From Leptolyngbya sp. FACHB-261 (GTDB lineage: Bacteria; Cyanobacteriota; Cyanobacteriia; FACHB-261): a stretch of 64,000 nt of DNA. Under the pieces are notes generated by a model. The model ran no database searches and was not told the origin of the DNA. It worked only from the letters and a program-made list of their open reading frames with translations. A program made the translations under genes and the position numbers. Positions 25,521-35,345 of the stretch are shown here, piece after piece (within the stretch, counting starts at the first letter, position 1; each line of letters starts with the position of its first letter). Location: contig NZ_JACJPL010000024.1 of assembly GCF_014696065.1 (NCBI RefSeq), positions 124,001 through 188,000 on the forward strand, read 5' to 3'.

Positions 25521-26756
25521 ATGACTCTTGCCGACAGCACCCAATCCCAACTCAGTCAACGACTTTCCAGTCCTGGCTCAAGTTCCCAGATTCGGCCTGA
25601 AGTTGCAGCGTTGCAAGGCGATTTAGTCAATTGGCGGCGTCACCTACATCAGCATCCCGAACTGGGCTTCCGTGAGGAATTGACCTCAGCCTTTGTAGCC
25701 CGCAAGCTCACCGAGTGGGGACTAGAGGTGCAAACGGGAGTTGCCAAGACAGGCGTGGTCGCCTTAGTGCGGGGTGAGCGACCTGGACGCACCTTAGCGA
25801 TTCGGGCTGACATGGACGCGCTGCCCATCCAGGAAGAGAATGAGGTACCTTATCGCTCTCAGCACGATGGGGTCATGCATGCCTGCGGCCACGATGGGCA
25901 TACGGCAATTGCCTTAGGAACAGCCTACTATCTCAGCCAGAACCGCCATCTATTCAACGGTCAGGTCAAGTTTCTGTTTCAACCTGCTGAAGAAGGGCCG
26001 GGGGGGGCACAGCCGATGATTGAGGCAGGTGTCCTGCGCAATCCTGAGGTTGATGCCATTATTGGCCTACATCTGTGGAATAATTTGCCGCTCGGTACTG
26101 TAGGCGTTCGCACCGGCCCATTCATGGCAGCGGTTGAAGTCTTTGAGTGCACGCTCTCAGGCAAAGGCGGTCACGGAGCCATGCCGCATCAGACTATCGA
26201 TTCGATTGTGCTAGGCGCTCAGATCGTCAACGCCTTGCAAACCATTGTGGCTCGCAATGTCGATCCGCTGGAAGCTGCCGTGGTCACGGTCGGTGAGTTC
26301 CATGCAGGCACCGCCCATAACGTCATTGCTGGCAGTGCTTACTTATCAGGCACCGTGCGCTACTTCAAGCCCGAGCTGGCCGAACTGATTTCGCATCGCT
26401 TCCGCGAAGTTGTCGAAGGCGTTTGCGCCAGCCAGGGAGCTAGGGCCAAGCTTGACTACCGGCGCATCTATCCACCTGTGGTCAACCATCCTGAGATTGC
26501 AGACCTGATTCGTCGTAATGCAACAGCCGTGGTAGATACCCCCGCCGGAATTGTGCCGGAGTGTCAAACCATGGGCGGGGAAGACATGGCGTTTTTCCTG
26601 CAAGAGGTTCCCGGCTGCTATTTCTTTCTGGGCTCTGCCAATGAGGCTCGTCAGCTCAGTTATCCACACCATCACCCGCGCTTTGACTTTGACGAAACTG
26701 CCTTAGCAATGGGCGTCGAGATCTTCACGCGTTGCGTCAGCGATTTTCTGAGCTGA
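25521..26756 (+). CDS. M20 family metallo-amidohydrolase (N-acyl-amino acid hydrolase type)
   Basis: Typical M20D motifs are present: RRHLHQHPELGFREE, AIRADMDALPIQEEN, the metal ligands in MHACGHDGHTAIALG, the catalytic Glu in PAEEGPGGA, and the dimerisation-domain start KGGHGAMPHQTIDS. Relatives hydrolyse N-acetyl- or N-acyl-amino acids, hippurate or indoleacetyl-amino acids; the substrate here is not determinable. No signal peptide is present, so it is cytoplasmic. It stops 5 bp before the end of the convergent aminotransferase gene. Confidence 0.93.
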   Translation: MTLADSTQSQLSQRLSSPGSSSQIRPEVAALQGDLVNWRRHLHQHPELGFREELTSAFVARKLTEWGLEVQTGVAKTGVVALVRGERPGRTLAIRADMDALPIQEENEVPYRSQHDGVMHACGHDGHTAIALGTAYYLSQNRHLFNGQVKFLFQPAEEGPGGAQPMIEAGVLRNPEVDAIIGLHLWNNLPLGTVGVRTGPFMAAVEVFECTLSGKGGHGAMPHQTIDSIVLGAQIVNALQTIVARNVDPLEAAVVTVGEFHAGTAHNVIAGSAYLSGTVRYFKPELAELISHRFREVVEGVCASQGARAKLDYRRIYPPVVNHPEIADLIRRNATAVVDTPAGIVPECQTMGGEDMAFFLQEVPGCYFFLGSANEARQLSYPHHHPRFDFDETALAMGVEIFTRCVSDFLS

Positions 26757-26761
26757 GTCCC

Positions 26762-27970
26762 TTAGCTGCTAACCCCCGCAAATTGCAGTAGCCGCTCTGA
26801 TGCCTCGGTTAAGGTACTGTCCTGTTTGGCAAAGCAGAAGCGCAAACCATTTACAGTTGAACGTTGCGGTCGCACAAAACAATAGCCAGGCACCGCAGCC
26901 ACTCGCGCTTCTTGAGCCAGACGATAGGCAGCAGTGTTAGCCTCAGCGGCCAGAGGCGAGCTATCGGTCCAAATGTAATAAGCGCCTGCAGGCAGTACAG
27001 GGTTGAGGCCAATCTTTTGCAGAACAGGGAATAGAAGGTCACGCTTGCGGCGGTAGTCTGCTGCCAATTGCTGATAGTAATCCGTCCCTAATGCTAAGGC
27101 GGCTAAAGCTGCATGTTGTAGCGGCGCAGGAGCACAGATAGTAAGGAAGTCATGAATACGGCGCATCGCTGCCGTTAGTTTCGGCGAGGCAACCGTGTAG
27201 CCCAATCGCCAGCCAGTAACACAGAAGGTTTTGGAGAAACCATTCACTAACACAGTACGGTCTTGCATGCCCGGCAAACCCAATAAGCTAATGTGCTCGC
27301 CTTCATAAACGATGGACTCGTAAATCTCGTCGGTCACAACGTAGACGTTGTATTTCTGGCAATACTGCGCCAGCAACTCCAACTCGGCACGATTCCATAC
27401 CTTCCCCGTGGGGTTAGCAGGCGTATTTAAAATCACGACCTTGAGCTGATCACTAAAGACCTGGTCCAGCATCTCAGAGGTCACCGCCCACTCGGGAGGC
27501 GACAGCTCTAGAAAGCGAGGAACGGCTCCCACTGTGGCCAGGTTGGGCAAATAGTTTTCGTAGAAAGGCTCAAAGATCAAGACTTCGTCGCCTGGATTAA
27601 GCAGGGCCATCAGTGCCAGGTTGAGCCCTTCAGTCGCCCCACAGCTCACCGTGATCTGAGTTTCCGGGTCGACCGTCAGACCATTGTCTCGCTGAAGTTT
27701 CTCCGCCAAGGCCACCCGCAGGGCCTCCAAACCCCAGGGGTCACAGTACTGGTTGTGGTCTTCACGGATAGCAGCACAGGCTGCTGCCTTGAGCGCTTCT
27801 GGAGCGGCAAAGTCCGGCAGCCCTTGAGCTAAGTTAAGAGCACCAAATTTTTGGCAATACCGTGAGGCTTCCCGGATTTGCGACTCCTGAATTGCCTGGG
27901 AGCGCAGCGACAGCAAAGGCAAGGCAGCCTCAAGGGACACAGCCGAATCTGAAGAGAGCGCCATAAACAT
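26762..27970 (-). CDS. PLP-dependent class I aminotransferase
   Basis: Fold type I features are clear: VSCGATEGLNLALMALLNPG, the Asn-Pro motif VILNTPANPTGKVW, the Asp in VVTDEIYESIVYEG, and the PLP-binding Lys in NGFSKTFCVTGWRLGY. The sequence most resembles the kynurenine/methionine/DapC-like subgroup (LNLAQGLPDF near residue 45). Exact substrates cannot be assigned from sequence alone. Start ATG 27970 gives MFMALSSDSAV; the second Met is also possible. It is cytoplasmic. Confidence 0.92.
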   Translation of the reverse strand: MFMALSSDSAVSLEAALPLLSLRSQAIQESQIREASRYCQKFGALNLAQGLPDFAAPEALKAAACAAIREDHNQYCDPWGLEALRVALAEKLQRDNGLTVDPETQITVSCGATEGLNLALMALLNPGDEVLIFEPFYENYLPNLATVGAVPRFLELSPPEWAVTSEMLDQVFSDQLKVVILNTPANPTGKVWNRAELELLAQYCQKYNVYVVTDEIYESIVYEGEHISLLGLPGMQDRTVLVNGFSKTFCVTGWRLGYTVASPKLTAAMRRIHDFLTICAPAPLQHAALAALALGTDYYQQLAADYRRKRDLLFPVLQKIGLNPVLPAGAYYIWTDSSPLAAEANTAAYRLAQEARVAAVPGYCFVRPQRSTVNGLRFCFAKQDSTLTEASERLLQFAGVSS

Positions 27971-28022
27971 GCAGGCTTAAAAGCCCGCTCATTTTACTTC
28001 ATCAAATCTCAACGCTGGCGGC

Positions 28023-28051
28023 TGGACTTACTCTGCTGCGCTGGGTATACT
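28023..28051 (+). promoter_or_regulatory. Candidate promoter of the porin gene
   Basis: TGGACT (28023-28028), a 17-bp spacer and TATACT (28046-28051) resemble a sigma-70 type promoter. It would give a leader of about 120 nt before the porin start at 28181. Confidence 0.45.
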
Positions 28052-28180
28052 CATTGACTATCAGGACAATTTGATGGAGACATGCGCCTATAGGTGCAGG
28101 CTCGGGCAGATTCGAACTAAAGTCGAGATTAGCAGCCCTAAACGTTAACCCTGATTACTCTTGTGAGGAGTGTACAAAAA

Positions 28181-29896
28181 GTGAAAAAGATCTACTTGCA
28201 CCTAGCCGGTGGGATGAGCGTTCTGGGTTTGGTAGCCCAAGCTGCTCCCGCGATGGCAGCTGAGGTCGCTCAGTCTACGAGCCCCGAGCCAGTTGTCGCT
28301 GTTGAAGCATTGCCCGCGGCTTCCGTTGACCAAACCAGTGCTATTGCTGCACCGGAAATGACCCCGGTTGCACCGATAGTGGTTGCTCAAGCAGCCCCTG
28401 AAGCAGCTCCCGCCCCTGCCGCAACCCGAGAGCAGATCAACTCGGTAAGCCAGCTCGCAGGCACCACCAACTCGATGTCTCAGGTGACCTCGGTTTCTCA
28501 GCTTTCTGACGTCAGGCCAACGGACTGGGCTTTCCAAGCCCTGCAATCTCTGGTTGAGCGCTACGGTGTGATCGCCGGTTATCCCGATGGCACCTACCGC
28601 GGCAACCGGGCTATGACCCGTTATGAGTTTGCTGCTGGTTTGAATGCCGCTCTGGACCGGGTAAACGAACTGATCGCGGCTGGTCTGGCTGACAAGGTTT
28701 CTCGTGAAGACCTAGCCACCTTACAGCGCCTGCAAGAAGAGTTCGCAGCTGAACTGGCTACCCTCCGCGGTCGGGTCGACAGCCTAGAAGCTCGCACAGC
28801 TGAGCTGGAAGCAAATCAGTTCTCCACCACCACCAAGCTGAGCGGTCAGGTGATCCTGTCCTTCAACGGTGGTTCTATCGATAACAGCCCGGATCCGAAC
28901 ACCACGTTCATCAGCCGTGCTCGTCTGAACTTGAACACCAGCTTCACTGGCGACGACTTGCTGTTAACCCAGTTGCAAGCGGGTACCGGCAGCGATGTTG
29001 ACAACGCTGGTCAATTCTCTGGTGGTATCTTCAGCGGGTTGGACTACGCCAACCAGAGCAGTGAGTTCAGGCTCAACCGCTTGAACTACACCTTCCCGCT
29101 CTTTACGCCAGACCTGACGGCTTCGATCTACGCCACCGGCTTCATCTCTGACTACGTTGACTTCGGTAGCTACAACAACAACAGCGCCACTGACTTCACC
29201 TCCTCGTGGGCAGTCAACAACTACCTAGTGCTGGCGGGTGACCGCAGAGGTGCTGGTGCAGCTCTGACCTTCAACCCTGGTAAGGGCCCTCTGACAGTTA
29301 CCGCTGCGTATCGTGCTTCTGGCGCGACCATCGCTGACCCAGATGATGACATCACGGGTGACAACCGTAACGGTCTATTCGGCGACCCCAACCTGGGTGC
29401 AGTCGAAGTGACCTTCGCACCTTTCCAAGCTCTAACCCTGCGGGCTCTGTACACCGGTGGTGCGGATGGCGGTGACAAGTGGAGCGCACTAGGTGGTAGC
29501 TTCGAGCTGAACCTGGGTCGCAGCATTGCCCTCTTTGGTCGCTATGGCTATGTGTTCGATTACGCGAACTCTGCCATCGCCAATGGCTTCGCTGACCCTG
29601 GCGCGACAGCTGGTGATATCGTCGGCGCTGGCGCTAATCCTCAGTACTGGTCTGCTGGGATTGCCTTCCCTGACCTGTTCGTTCCCGGTGGTCTAGCTGG
29701 TATCGCTGTGGGTCAACCCTTCATCGAAGAGTCGGTAGGTGACGTAACTCAGTCCAACCTGGAAGCCTTCTATCGCTTCCCGTTGAGCAGCAACATCACC
29801 GTCACGCCCTCGGTACAGGTGATCAACAATGCTGGCAACGACAGCAGCAATGGTACGTCCTACGTTGGCACCCTGCGTACGGTGTTCTCCTTCTAA
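28181..29896 (+). CDS. Outer-membrane porin with SLH domain (cyanobacterial OprB type), copy 1
   Basis: GAGGAG at 28165-28170 points to GTG 28181 as start, giving a signal peptide (MKKIYLHLAGGMSVLGLVAQ, cut near AMA). An SLH domain follows (SQLSDVRPTDWAFQALQSLV), which grips peptidoglycan-linked polymer, then a coiled-coil stretch (LATLRGRVDSLEARTAELEA), then an OprB-type beta-barrel ending in Phe (TVFSF). Such porins dominate cyanobacterial outer membranes, carry inorganic ions and small solutes, and are annotated in some strains as iron-uptake porins. The paralogue at 45123-46961 is nearly identical through the SLH and coiled coil but diverges in the barrel. Confidence 0.94.
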   Translation: MKKIYLHLAGGMSVLGLVAQAAPAMAAEVAQSTSPEPVVAVEALPAASVDQTSAIAAPEMTPVAPIVVAQAAPEAAPAPAATREQINSVSQLAGTTNSMSQVTSVSQLSDVRPTDWAFQALQSLVERYGVIAGYPDGTYRGNRAMTRYEFAAGLNAALDRVNELIAAGLADKVSREDLATLQRLQEEFAAELATLRGRVDSLEARTAELEANQFSTTTKLSGQVILSFNGGSIDNSPDPNTTFISRARLNLNTSFTGDDLLLTQLQAGTGSDVDNAGQFSGGIFSGLDYANQSSEFRLNRLNYTFPLFTPDLTASIYATGFISDYVDFGSYNNNSATDFTSSWAVNNYLVLAGDRRGAGAALTFNPGKGPLTVTAAYRASGATIADPDDDITGDNRNGLFGDPNLGAVEVTFAPFQALTLRALYTGGADGGDKWSALGGSFELNLGRSIALFGRYGYVFDYANSAIANGFADPGATAGDIVGAGANPQYWSAGIAFPDLFVPGGLAGIAVGQPFIEESVGDVTQSNLEAFYRFPLSSNITVTPSVQVINNAGNDSSNGTSYVGTLRTVFSF

Positions 29897-29920
29897 GTGA
29901 AGGCAACTTAGCTTGATCTA

Positions 29921-29950
29921 AAGGCGCTCCCCTAGGGGAGCGCCTTTTGT
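29921..29950 (+). terminator. Rho-independent terminator of the porin gene
   Basis: AAGGCGCTCCCC (29921-29932) pairs perfectly with GGGGAGCGCCTT (29935-29946) around a TA loop and is followed by TTGTTGT. It lies 25 bp after the porin stop. Confidence 0.93.
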
Positions 29951-30131
29951 TGTGGCTTTAGTCTTGAGTATTATCGTAGAGAGTCTTAAAAGTTGGCCTA
30001 GTAGCACCTTCGGGCAACACTTCCTCTTACAAAGCATTGCAAAGGTTTGAGAAAGATCTGAGCCAGGATTGGGCACAGGTCGCTCGTGTATGATCAAACG
30101 TAAACTAGCCGATAGGCTATAGCGACTCTCT

Positions 30132-31700
30132 ATGAATCTTGCTAGTAAACAAACTACTTTTGCCCTAACCACCCCCCTCTACTATGTAAACGATCTCCCT
30201 CACGTTGGCAGTGCCTATACCACCATGGCAGCAGATGCTCTGGCCCGCTTTCAAAGGCTGAGAGGCCAGGAGGTTCTGCTAATTACGGGAACTGATGAAC
30301 ATGGACAGAAGATTCAACGTACAGCAGAAAAATTAGGTCGTTCGCCTCAGGCTCACTGTGATGAGATTGCTGCCGGTTTTCAGCAGCTGTGGCAACTGCT
30401 TGATATTCAGGTGGACCGATTCAGTCGTACGACTGCCGCTCCTCACAAAGCAATCGTCGCAGAATTTTTTCAGCGCGTCTGGCAAGCGGGTGACATTTAT
30501 GAGGGCCGCCAGCAGGGTTGGTACTGTGTTTCTTGTGAAGAGTACAAAGAAGAGCGCGAGTTGCTAAGCAACAAACACTGCCCAATTCACGTCAATACTG
30601 CTGCCGAATGGCGAGATGAACCAAACTACTTTTTTCGCCTCTCTAACTATCAGCAAAAGCTAGAAGCGTTTTATCAGGCTAATCCTGATTTTATTCAACC
30701 AGAAACCCGGCGTAATGAAGTCCTGAATTTTGTAGCTCAGGGCTTACAAGATTTTTCGATTTCACGGGCCCAGGTGAGTTGGGGATTGCCGCTGCCAGTC
30801 AATCCTGAACAGACTATTTACGTCTGGTTTGATGCCCTCTTGGGTTATATAACTGCCCTACTCGAACCTGGGGATAAACCCACTTTAGACAATGCCTTGC
30901 GCAAGTGGTGGCCGATTAACCTACATCTGATCGGTAAAGACATCCTGCGTTTTCATGCTATCTACTGGCCCGCAATGCTACTGTCAGCTGGATTGCCTTT
31001 GCCTGGCCGAGTGTTTGGTCACGGTTTTTTAACCAAAGACGGGCAGAAAATGGGCAAGAGTTTAGGCAACATTATCAACCCATTCGAGCTGGTGGAGCGC
31101 TATAAACCTGATGCCATTCGTTACTATTTTCTAAAAGAAATCGAGTTTGGGCGAGATGGCGATTTCAACGAGGAGCGCTTTGTGCAGATCCTCAACGCTA
31201 ACTTGGCCAATGACTTAGGCAACCTGCTACAGCGCACTCTCAAAATCGCACAGAAGTCCTGCGGGGGCAAAGTGCCGGCGGTTGATCTAGCCTCTCTGGA
31301 AGTGGACTCCCTAAAAGTGTCAGGGGTAACGCTGGGAGAGCAGGTAGCGACAGCCTATGAACATTTGGCCTTCGACAAAGCCTGTGAGCTAGCTCTGAAT
31401 TTAGTCCGTCAAGGCAATAAGTTCGTAGACGAACATAAGCCTTGGGCCCTCTACAAGGAGGGAAAGACTGACCTAGCCAATCAGGTTCTCTATTCAGTGC
31501 TCGAATCTGCTCGTCTGGCTGCCTTTTTGCTCTCCCCGATCATTCCTAACATCAGCCAAGAAATCTACAGGCAGCTGGGTTACTCGGGTACTATCCCCAA
31601 CAATTGGGAGCACGCTAGTTGGGGAATTTTACAAGCTGGTCAAAGTTTGCCAGAGCCAAGCCCTGTCTTTGCACGTTTAGAAGTGCAAGCGACTGGCTGA
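30132..31700 (+). CDS. metG: Methionyl-tRNA synthetase
   Basis: MetG charges initiator and elongator tRNA-Met. The class I HIGH motif appears as PHVGSAYTT and KMSKS as KMGKSLGN, with GTDEHGQKIQRTA between. One zinc knuckle is visible (WYCVSCEEYKEE and KHCPIHVN). The anticodon-binding helical domain forms the C-terminal third, and there is no C-terminal tRNA-binding (Trbp111-like) extension, as is common in cyanobacteria. The length, 522 residues, is normal. Start ATG 30132 is family-like. Confidence 0.95.
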   Translation: MNLASKQTTFALTTPLYYVNDLPHVGSAYTTMAADALARFQRLRGQEVLLITGTDEHGQKIQRTAEKLGRSPQAHCDEIAAGFQQLWQLLDIQVDRFSRTTAAPHKAIVAEFFQRVWQAGDIYEGRQQGWYCVSCEEYKEERELLSNKHCPIHVNTAAEWRDEPNYFFRLSNYQQKLEAFYQANPDFIQPETRRNEVLNFVAQGLQDFSISRAQVSWGLPLPVNPEQTIYVWFDALLGYITALLEPGDKPTLDNALRKWWPINLHLIGKDILRFHAIYWPAMLLSAGLPLPGRVFGHGFLTKDGQKMGKSLGNIINPFELVERYKPDAIRYYFLKEIEFGRDGDFNEERFVQILNANLANDLGNLLQRTLKIAQKSCGGKVPAVDLASLEVDSLKVSGVTLGEQVATAYEHLAFDKACELALNLVRQGNKFVDEHKPWALYKEGKTDLANQVLYSVLESARLAAFLLSPIIPNISQEIYRQLGYSGTIPNNWEHASWGILQAGQSLPEPSPVFARLEVQATG

Positions 31701-31710
31701 ATCGCCTACT

Positions 31711-31762
31711 CTAGAGAGAGGGCTGCTTATTACCGTCAATAGCTAAACTCTCTAGCTTTTTA
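31711..31762 (+). terminator. Probable terminator of metG
   Basis: CTAGAGAG (31711-31718) pairs with CTCTCTAG (31748-31755), followed by CTTTTTAG. The loop is long (29 nt), so the strength is uncertain. Confidence 0.55.
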
Positions 31763-31794
31763 GTGATTGCTACTTAATATATCGAGGTATAACA

Positions 31795-32406
31795 GTGTTG
31801 AACCTAGAAAACGACTCCGTATTTACGCCGGAGCAAGTGCTTGAAAACCGAGGCCGCGTCGCCATCTTCATTGATGGCTCCAATCTGTTCTACGCTGCTT
31901 TACAGCTTGGCATCGAGATTGATTACACCAAGCTCTTGGTGCGGCTGACCGCCGGCTCACGCCTGCTACGCTCCTTTTTCTACACAGGCGTTGACCGCAG
32001 CAACGAGAAACAACAGGGCTTCTTGCTGTGGATGCGTCGTAACGGCTATCGAGTGATCTCTAAAGACTTGGTGCAACTGCCAGATGGCTCCAAAAAGGCC
32101 AACTTGGATGTCGAGATCGCAGTGGACATGATGTCCCTAGTGGGGGCCTACGATACAGCAATTCTGGTCAGTGGCGATGGGGATCTAGCTTATGCTGTTG
32201 ACGCAGTCAGCTATCGAGGCGTACGTGTGGAAGTGGTTAGTCTGCGCTCGATGACCAGCGATAACCTGATCAACGTTGCCGATCGCTACATTGATCTAGA
32301 AATGATCAAAGAAGAAATCCAGAAGGCACCGCGCCAAAATTACACCTACCGTCCGCTTTCGGGTGTTGTGAGCCCAACAGAGCATGCGGGTGCGGGCGAG
32401 GTTTGA
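31795..32406 (+). CDS. NYN-domain protein (LabA/DUF88-like putative RNase)
   Basis: The PIN-like NYN fold is indicated by acidic motifs in the expected order: AIFIDGSNLFYAALQ, then NLDVEIAVDMMSLVGAYDTA, then LVSGDGDLAYAVDAV and YRGVRVEVVSL. LabA of Synechococcus, involved in circadian output, belongs to this family; whether this is its orthologue is unclear. NYN domains are predicted metal-dependent ribonucleases. GAGG lies seven bases before GTG 31795. The following lipoprotein gene begins about 80 bp later, so the two may be cotranscribed. Confidence 0.88.
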   Translation: MLNLENDSVFTPEQVLENRGRVAIFIDGSNLFYAALQLGIEIDYTKLLVRLTAGSRLLRSFFYTGVDRSNEKQQGFLLWMRRNGYRVISKDLVQLPDGSKKANLDVEIAVDMMSLVGAYDTAILVSGDGDLAYAVDAVSYRGVRVEVVSLRSMTSDNLINVADRYIDLEMIKEEIQKAPRQNYTYRPLSGVVSPTEHAGAGEV

Positions 32407-32489
32407 TCCTGGAGCCGAGACGCTCACAAGAGCAAGCCGATAAGCACCCAGACAACCTTCGCGTAACTGCCGCAACATGGCAGGCTAGG

Positions 32490-33620
32490 ATGTCTTCCAT
32501 GATGCTTTTTGCTTTTCGAAGCTTGCGCCTGCTGAGCGTCCTGCTGCTCCTGCTTGGGATCCTTAGTTGTGGTCGACAGCCCAACAAAAATCTGGCCGAG
32601 GAAATCGACCAGTCCCAAGAGGGACAAATGAATTTCGACAAGATTGTGCTCTCAGAGGCTGACGAGCAGGGCAAGCGCCTTTGGGAGATGAAGGCAAACG
32701 AAGCGGTTTACAGCCGGGACAAACGGACGGCTCAAATTCAAGGAGTCGCGGGGAGTTTCTTCAAAGACGGTAAGGTGCTGCTGACTACCACAGCAACTCG
32801 GGGTGAGGTACGCCAGCAAACCCAGCAAATTAGGCTTGAGGGCTCAGTCAAGGCTTATTCTCTGCCTGACAAAATTACGCTCCAGGCCGACAAGCTGGAG
32901 TGGCAACCGAAACAGGATCGACTGATTGCAACAGGCAATGTGATTTTGATCAAGGCTGACCAGAAGATTCAGGTGGCGGCCTCACGCCTGACAGCGTCTC
33001 CCAATGCCCGTCGCTATGTTCTAGAGGGCAACGTCTTGGCAACTGTCCAGGAGCCTCAGATGCAATTGAAGACCGAACGCCTGAACTGGGAAGCAGCCAC
33101 TGGAACTATCAGCAGCAATGGACCTTTGACCGTTGTCCAAGGGCAGAACGGTCGAGATGGCAATTTACGCGCAGATAGTGGCCAGTTCAATCTTAAGACG
33201 CAGCTGATTGCTTTACAGAACAACATCCAGATCAACGTGGTAAACCCACCTCTGCAAATTGCTGGCAACAACCTGACCTGGCAGATGCGAGATAAGCTTG
33301 CCGTCAGCAAAGCACCGATTACAATCTATCGGTCTGATCAGAACCTGAGAGCCAGCGCCAACAGTGGCCAAGCCGACCTCAAGGCTCAGCGCATCGTCCT
33401 GACAGGAGCAGCCCAGGTTCAAGCTCGCAATGGCTCCCAGCTGAGCGCGACGCAGTTGGTATGGCAGATGCAGGCTCAGGAGGCGACGGCCAGTGGCAAT
33501 GTTGTCTACCGGCAACCTCAGAACTCAGCCCTAGTCACTGGCGATCAAGCAGTTGCCAAGTTAAAGGAACAGACAATTCAAGTGACTGGCGGCAACGTCA
33601 CGACACAGCTGGTGCCCTAA
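32490..33620 (+). CDS. LptC/OstA-like lipoprotein for lipopolysaccharide transport
   Basis: From ATG 32490 the product has a lipoprotein signal (LLSVLLLLLGILSCGRQ; lipid would attach to the Cys). A LptC-like domain follows (IVLSEADEQGKRLWEMKANE, SFFKDGKVLL), and then OstA/LptA-type repeats (ADKLEWQPKQDRLIATGNVI). LptC and LptA move lipopolysaccharide through the periplasm on a beta-jellyroll bridge; cyanobacterial proteins often fuse the two. The frame is open back to TTG 32403, overlapping the NYN stop, but the signal-peptide logic favours 32490 or the Met three codons later. Confidence 0.87.
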   Translation: MSSMMLFAFRSLRLLSVLLLLLGILSCGRQPNKNLAEEIDQSQEGQMNFDKIVLSEADEQGKRLWEMKANEAVYSRDKRTAQIQGVAGSFFKDGKVLLTTTATRGEVRQQTQQIRLEGSVKAYSLPDKITLQADKLEWQPKQDRLIATGNVILIKADQKIQVAASRLTASPNARRYVLEGNVLATVQEPQMQLKTERLNWEAATGTISSNGPLTVVQGQNGRDGNLRADSGQFNLKTQLIALQNNIQINVVNPPLQIAGNNLTWQMRDKLAVSKAPITIYRSDQNLRASANSGQADLKAQRIVLTGAAQVQARNGSQLSATQLVWQMQAQEATASGNVVYRQPQNSALVTGDQAVAKLKEQTIQVTGGNVTTQLVP

Positions 33621-33684
33621 TTTATCCCCTAATTTACCCCTAGTTCATCCCTTAGCTGCCAGCGCTGCGCCTACGCCTGAGAAG

Positions 33685-35232
33685 TCACCAACCAAAAGAC
33701 TTCCAATGCTGGTAGCGCTCGGCCAGCTTGAGGTCGTAATGATTTTGGGCATAGCCTTCGCCATTGTAAGCACGGGCGAACTCCGCCCAATCTTGAACAT
33801 TCAGCAGGTGATCTAAGCCTCGATTGCGGAGCCAGCGGGCAAGAGAAATCAGCTGTTCACGCACGCTTCGCGCATAGGCACCGACCATCGCCTCAACACT
33901 GCTAAAGCCTGCCCCTGCATGGTTAAAGCCCATAATCTGAAACATGCCCCAGGAGGCCGCGTTTAAAGCAGCTGTGGGATGGATTTGCATCGCCAGTTCC
34001 AGACGGCTGTACTCCAACACGCCTCCTAGATAGTGTTCGGGGGTCCAGGTTTTGTAGACAATGCTGGGGTAGCGGAGTGCCAGAGGCTGCGGATCCAGCC
34101 CCCGATCCTGAAGTTCTTGCCAGAATACCTGTCCCTCAAACAAAATTTTCAACCGACCGTCGCTGAGGTAACCGGTGCCGTTCGATTCCACATCAGCAAC
34201 GGTTCTCAGAGCAGCCGGTTCTACATTGATCAGAGCTGCCGCCTCAATACAGTCGGCTTGGGTGAGTGCAAGCAACGGTTGCTGATTGGGATTCAAGAAG
34301 GCTAGCGGATCCGGTACGCCCAGGGCTCGCTGCGTCTGAAGTGTTAACTGCCCGTTGCCTTCCAGCCCAGTCCAGATTTGAAAATAATGGACTAGAGCAG
34401 CGAACTGAGTAGGGTCACCGTCATAGAGCTGCGTAGTCGCCCGTAGAAAGTCGAGCCGTGCAGCTTCGGCACTGTCTCGACCAGGGCTAGAAGGTTTGGG
34501 TATCTCATCCGGAATCGCAAGTGGAGGGTAAGCGAGTGGGTCTACACCGGGTAAGCCTTTGTCCTCACTTAGCCAGTGCCGCCCGTAGGTGACCAGCGCT
34601 TGACGCTGGTTGGAAGTGCTGCGATAGGCAACCAGACTCCGGATCAGAAAAACCAGTAGCGCCCGCTCAGTGGCATCTCGGGGTACATAACGAGCCAGGA
34701 GGCTGGCAATCCCCTCCGTTTCAGGACCCAACTCACCATCGGGTGTCAGCCCTGCCCAGGTCTGAAAGTACAGAGTTAGCGCCTGACGTTGGCTGGTTTC
34801 GCCTGTGTAGGTGTTGAGCACATCCTGCAGAAAGCTGAGCAAATCAGCGTCAGCAGGCGCAGGGTCGACCAGAGGTTGACCAGATACAGCGGGTTCGGTC
34901 TCCTGTTTCTGCCAGGCTTGCCAGAAACGCCAAAGCGCCCGTCGTTGAAGGTCTTGCCCTTGATAATGTTGACTAGTGCGCGCCAGGAAGATCAGCAGGT
35001 TACGCTCGGTCTGAGTGCTTGGAATATAGCGATTGGCCAAAGCCAACAACTTGACGGTAACCGGATCAGACTGGCCAGTTGCAGGCAGCCCCATCCAGAC
35101 CTGAAAGCTGGTGATCAATGCCTGCCTCTGTTTGGGCGTGCTTTGATAACTCTGGGCGCTGCGGCTTAGGAAGACAATGAGCGCCCGGTCGAGGTCAGTG
35201 CGCAGGATGGGTTGAGTGTCGCTGACAGTCAT
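33685..35232 (-). CDS. N-acetylmuramidase-domain protein with repeated N-terminal modules
   Basis: The C-terminal 190 residues match the phage-like N-acetylmuramidase domain (DUF3380 type): ALRTVADVESNGTGYLSDGR with the catalytic Glu, then KILFEGQVFWQEL, then AASWGMFQIMGFNHA and FARAYNGEGYAQNHYD. The first 300 residues contain four or five modules of about 65 residues of the form YQSTPKQRQALITSFQVWMG, resembling peptidoglycan-binding repeats. It would cleave glycan strands. No signal peptide is visible. This is the second lytic enzyme in the window without an export signal, after the CHAP protein. Confidence 0.85.
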   Translation of the reverse strand: MTVSDTQPILRTDLDRALIVFLSRSAQSYQSTPKQRQALITSFQVWMGLPATGQSDPVTVKLLALANRYIPSTQTERNLLIFLARTSQHYQGQDLQRRALWRFWQAWQKQETEPAVSGQPLVDPAPADADLLSFLQDVLNTYTGETSQRQALTLYFQTWAGLTPDGELGPETEGIASLLARYVPRDATERALLVFLIRSLVAYRSTSNQRQALVTYGRHWLSEDKGLPGVDPLAYPPLAIPDEIPKPSSPGRDSAEAARLDFLRATTQLYDGDPTQFAALVHYFQIWTGLEGNGQLTLQTQRALGVPDPLAFLNPNQQPLLALTQADCIEAAALINVEPAALRTVADVESNGTGYLSDGRLKILFEGQVFWQELQDRGLDPQPLALRYPSIVYKTWTPEHYLGGVLEYSRLELAMQIHPTAALNAASWGMFQIMGFNHAGAGFSSVEAMVGAYARSVREQLISLARWLRNRGLDHLLNVQDWAEFARAYNGEGYAQNHYDLKLAERYQHWKSFGW

Positions 35233-35345
35233 AGGATCAGGGGTGCACAGAGGGGTATCAGATCCTGGTCGAAAAGCAAGTGGGATAGCAAACGGGCGGG
35301 TTTGAACAGGCGGTCTTTACTTCCTCACAGTTTAGGGTTTTAAGG

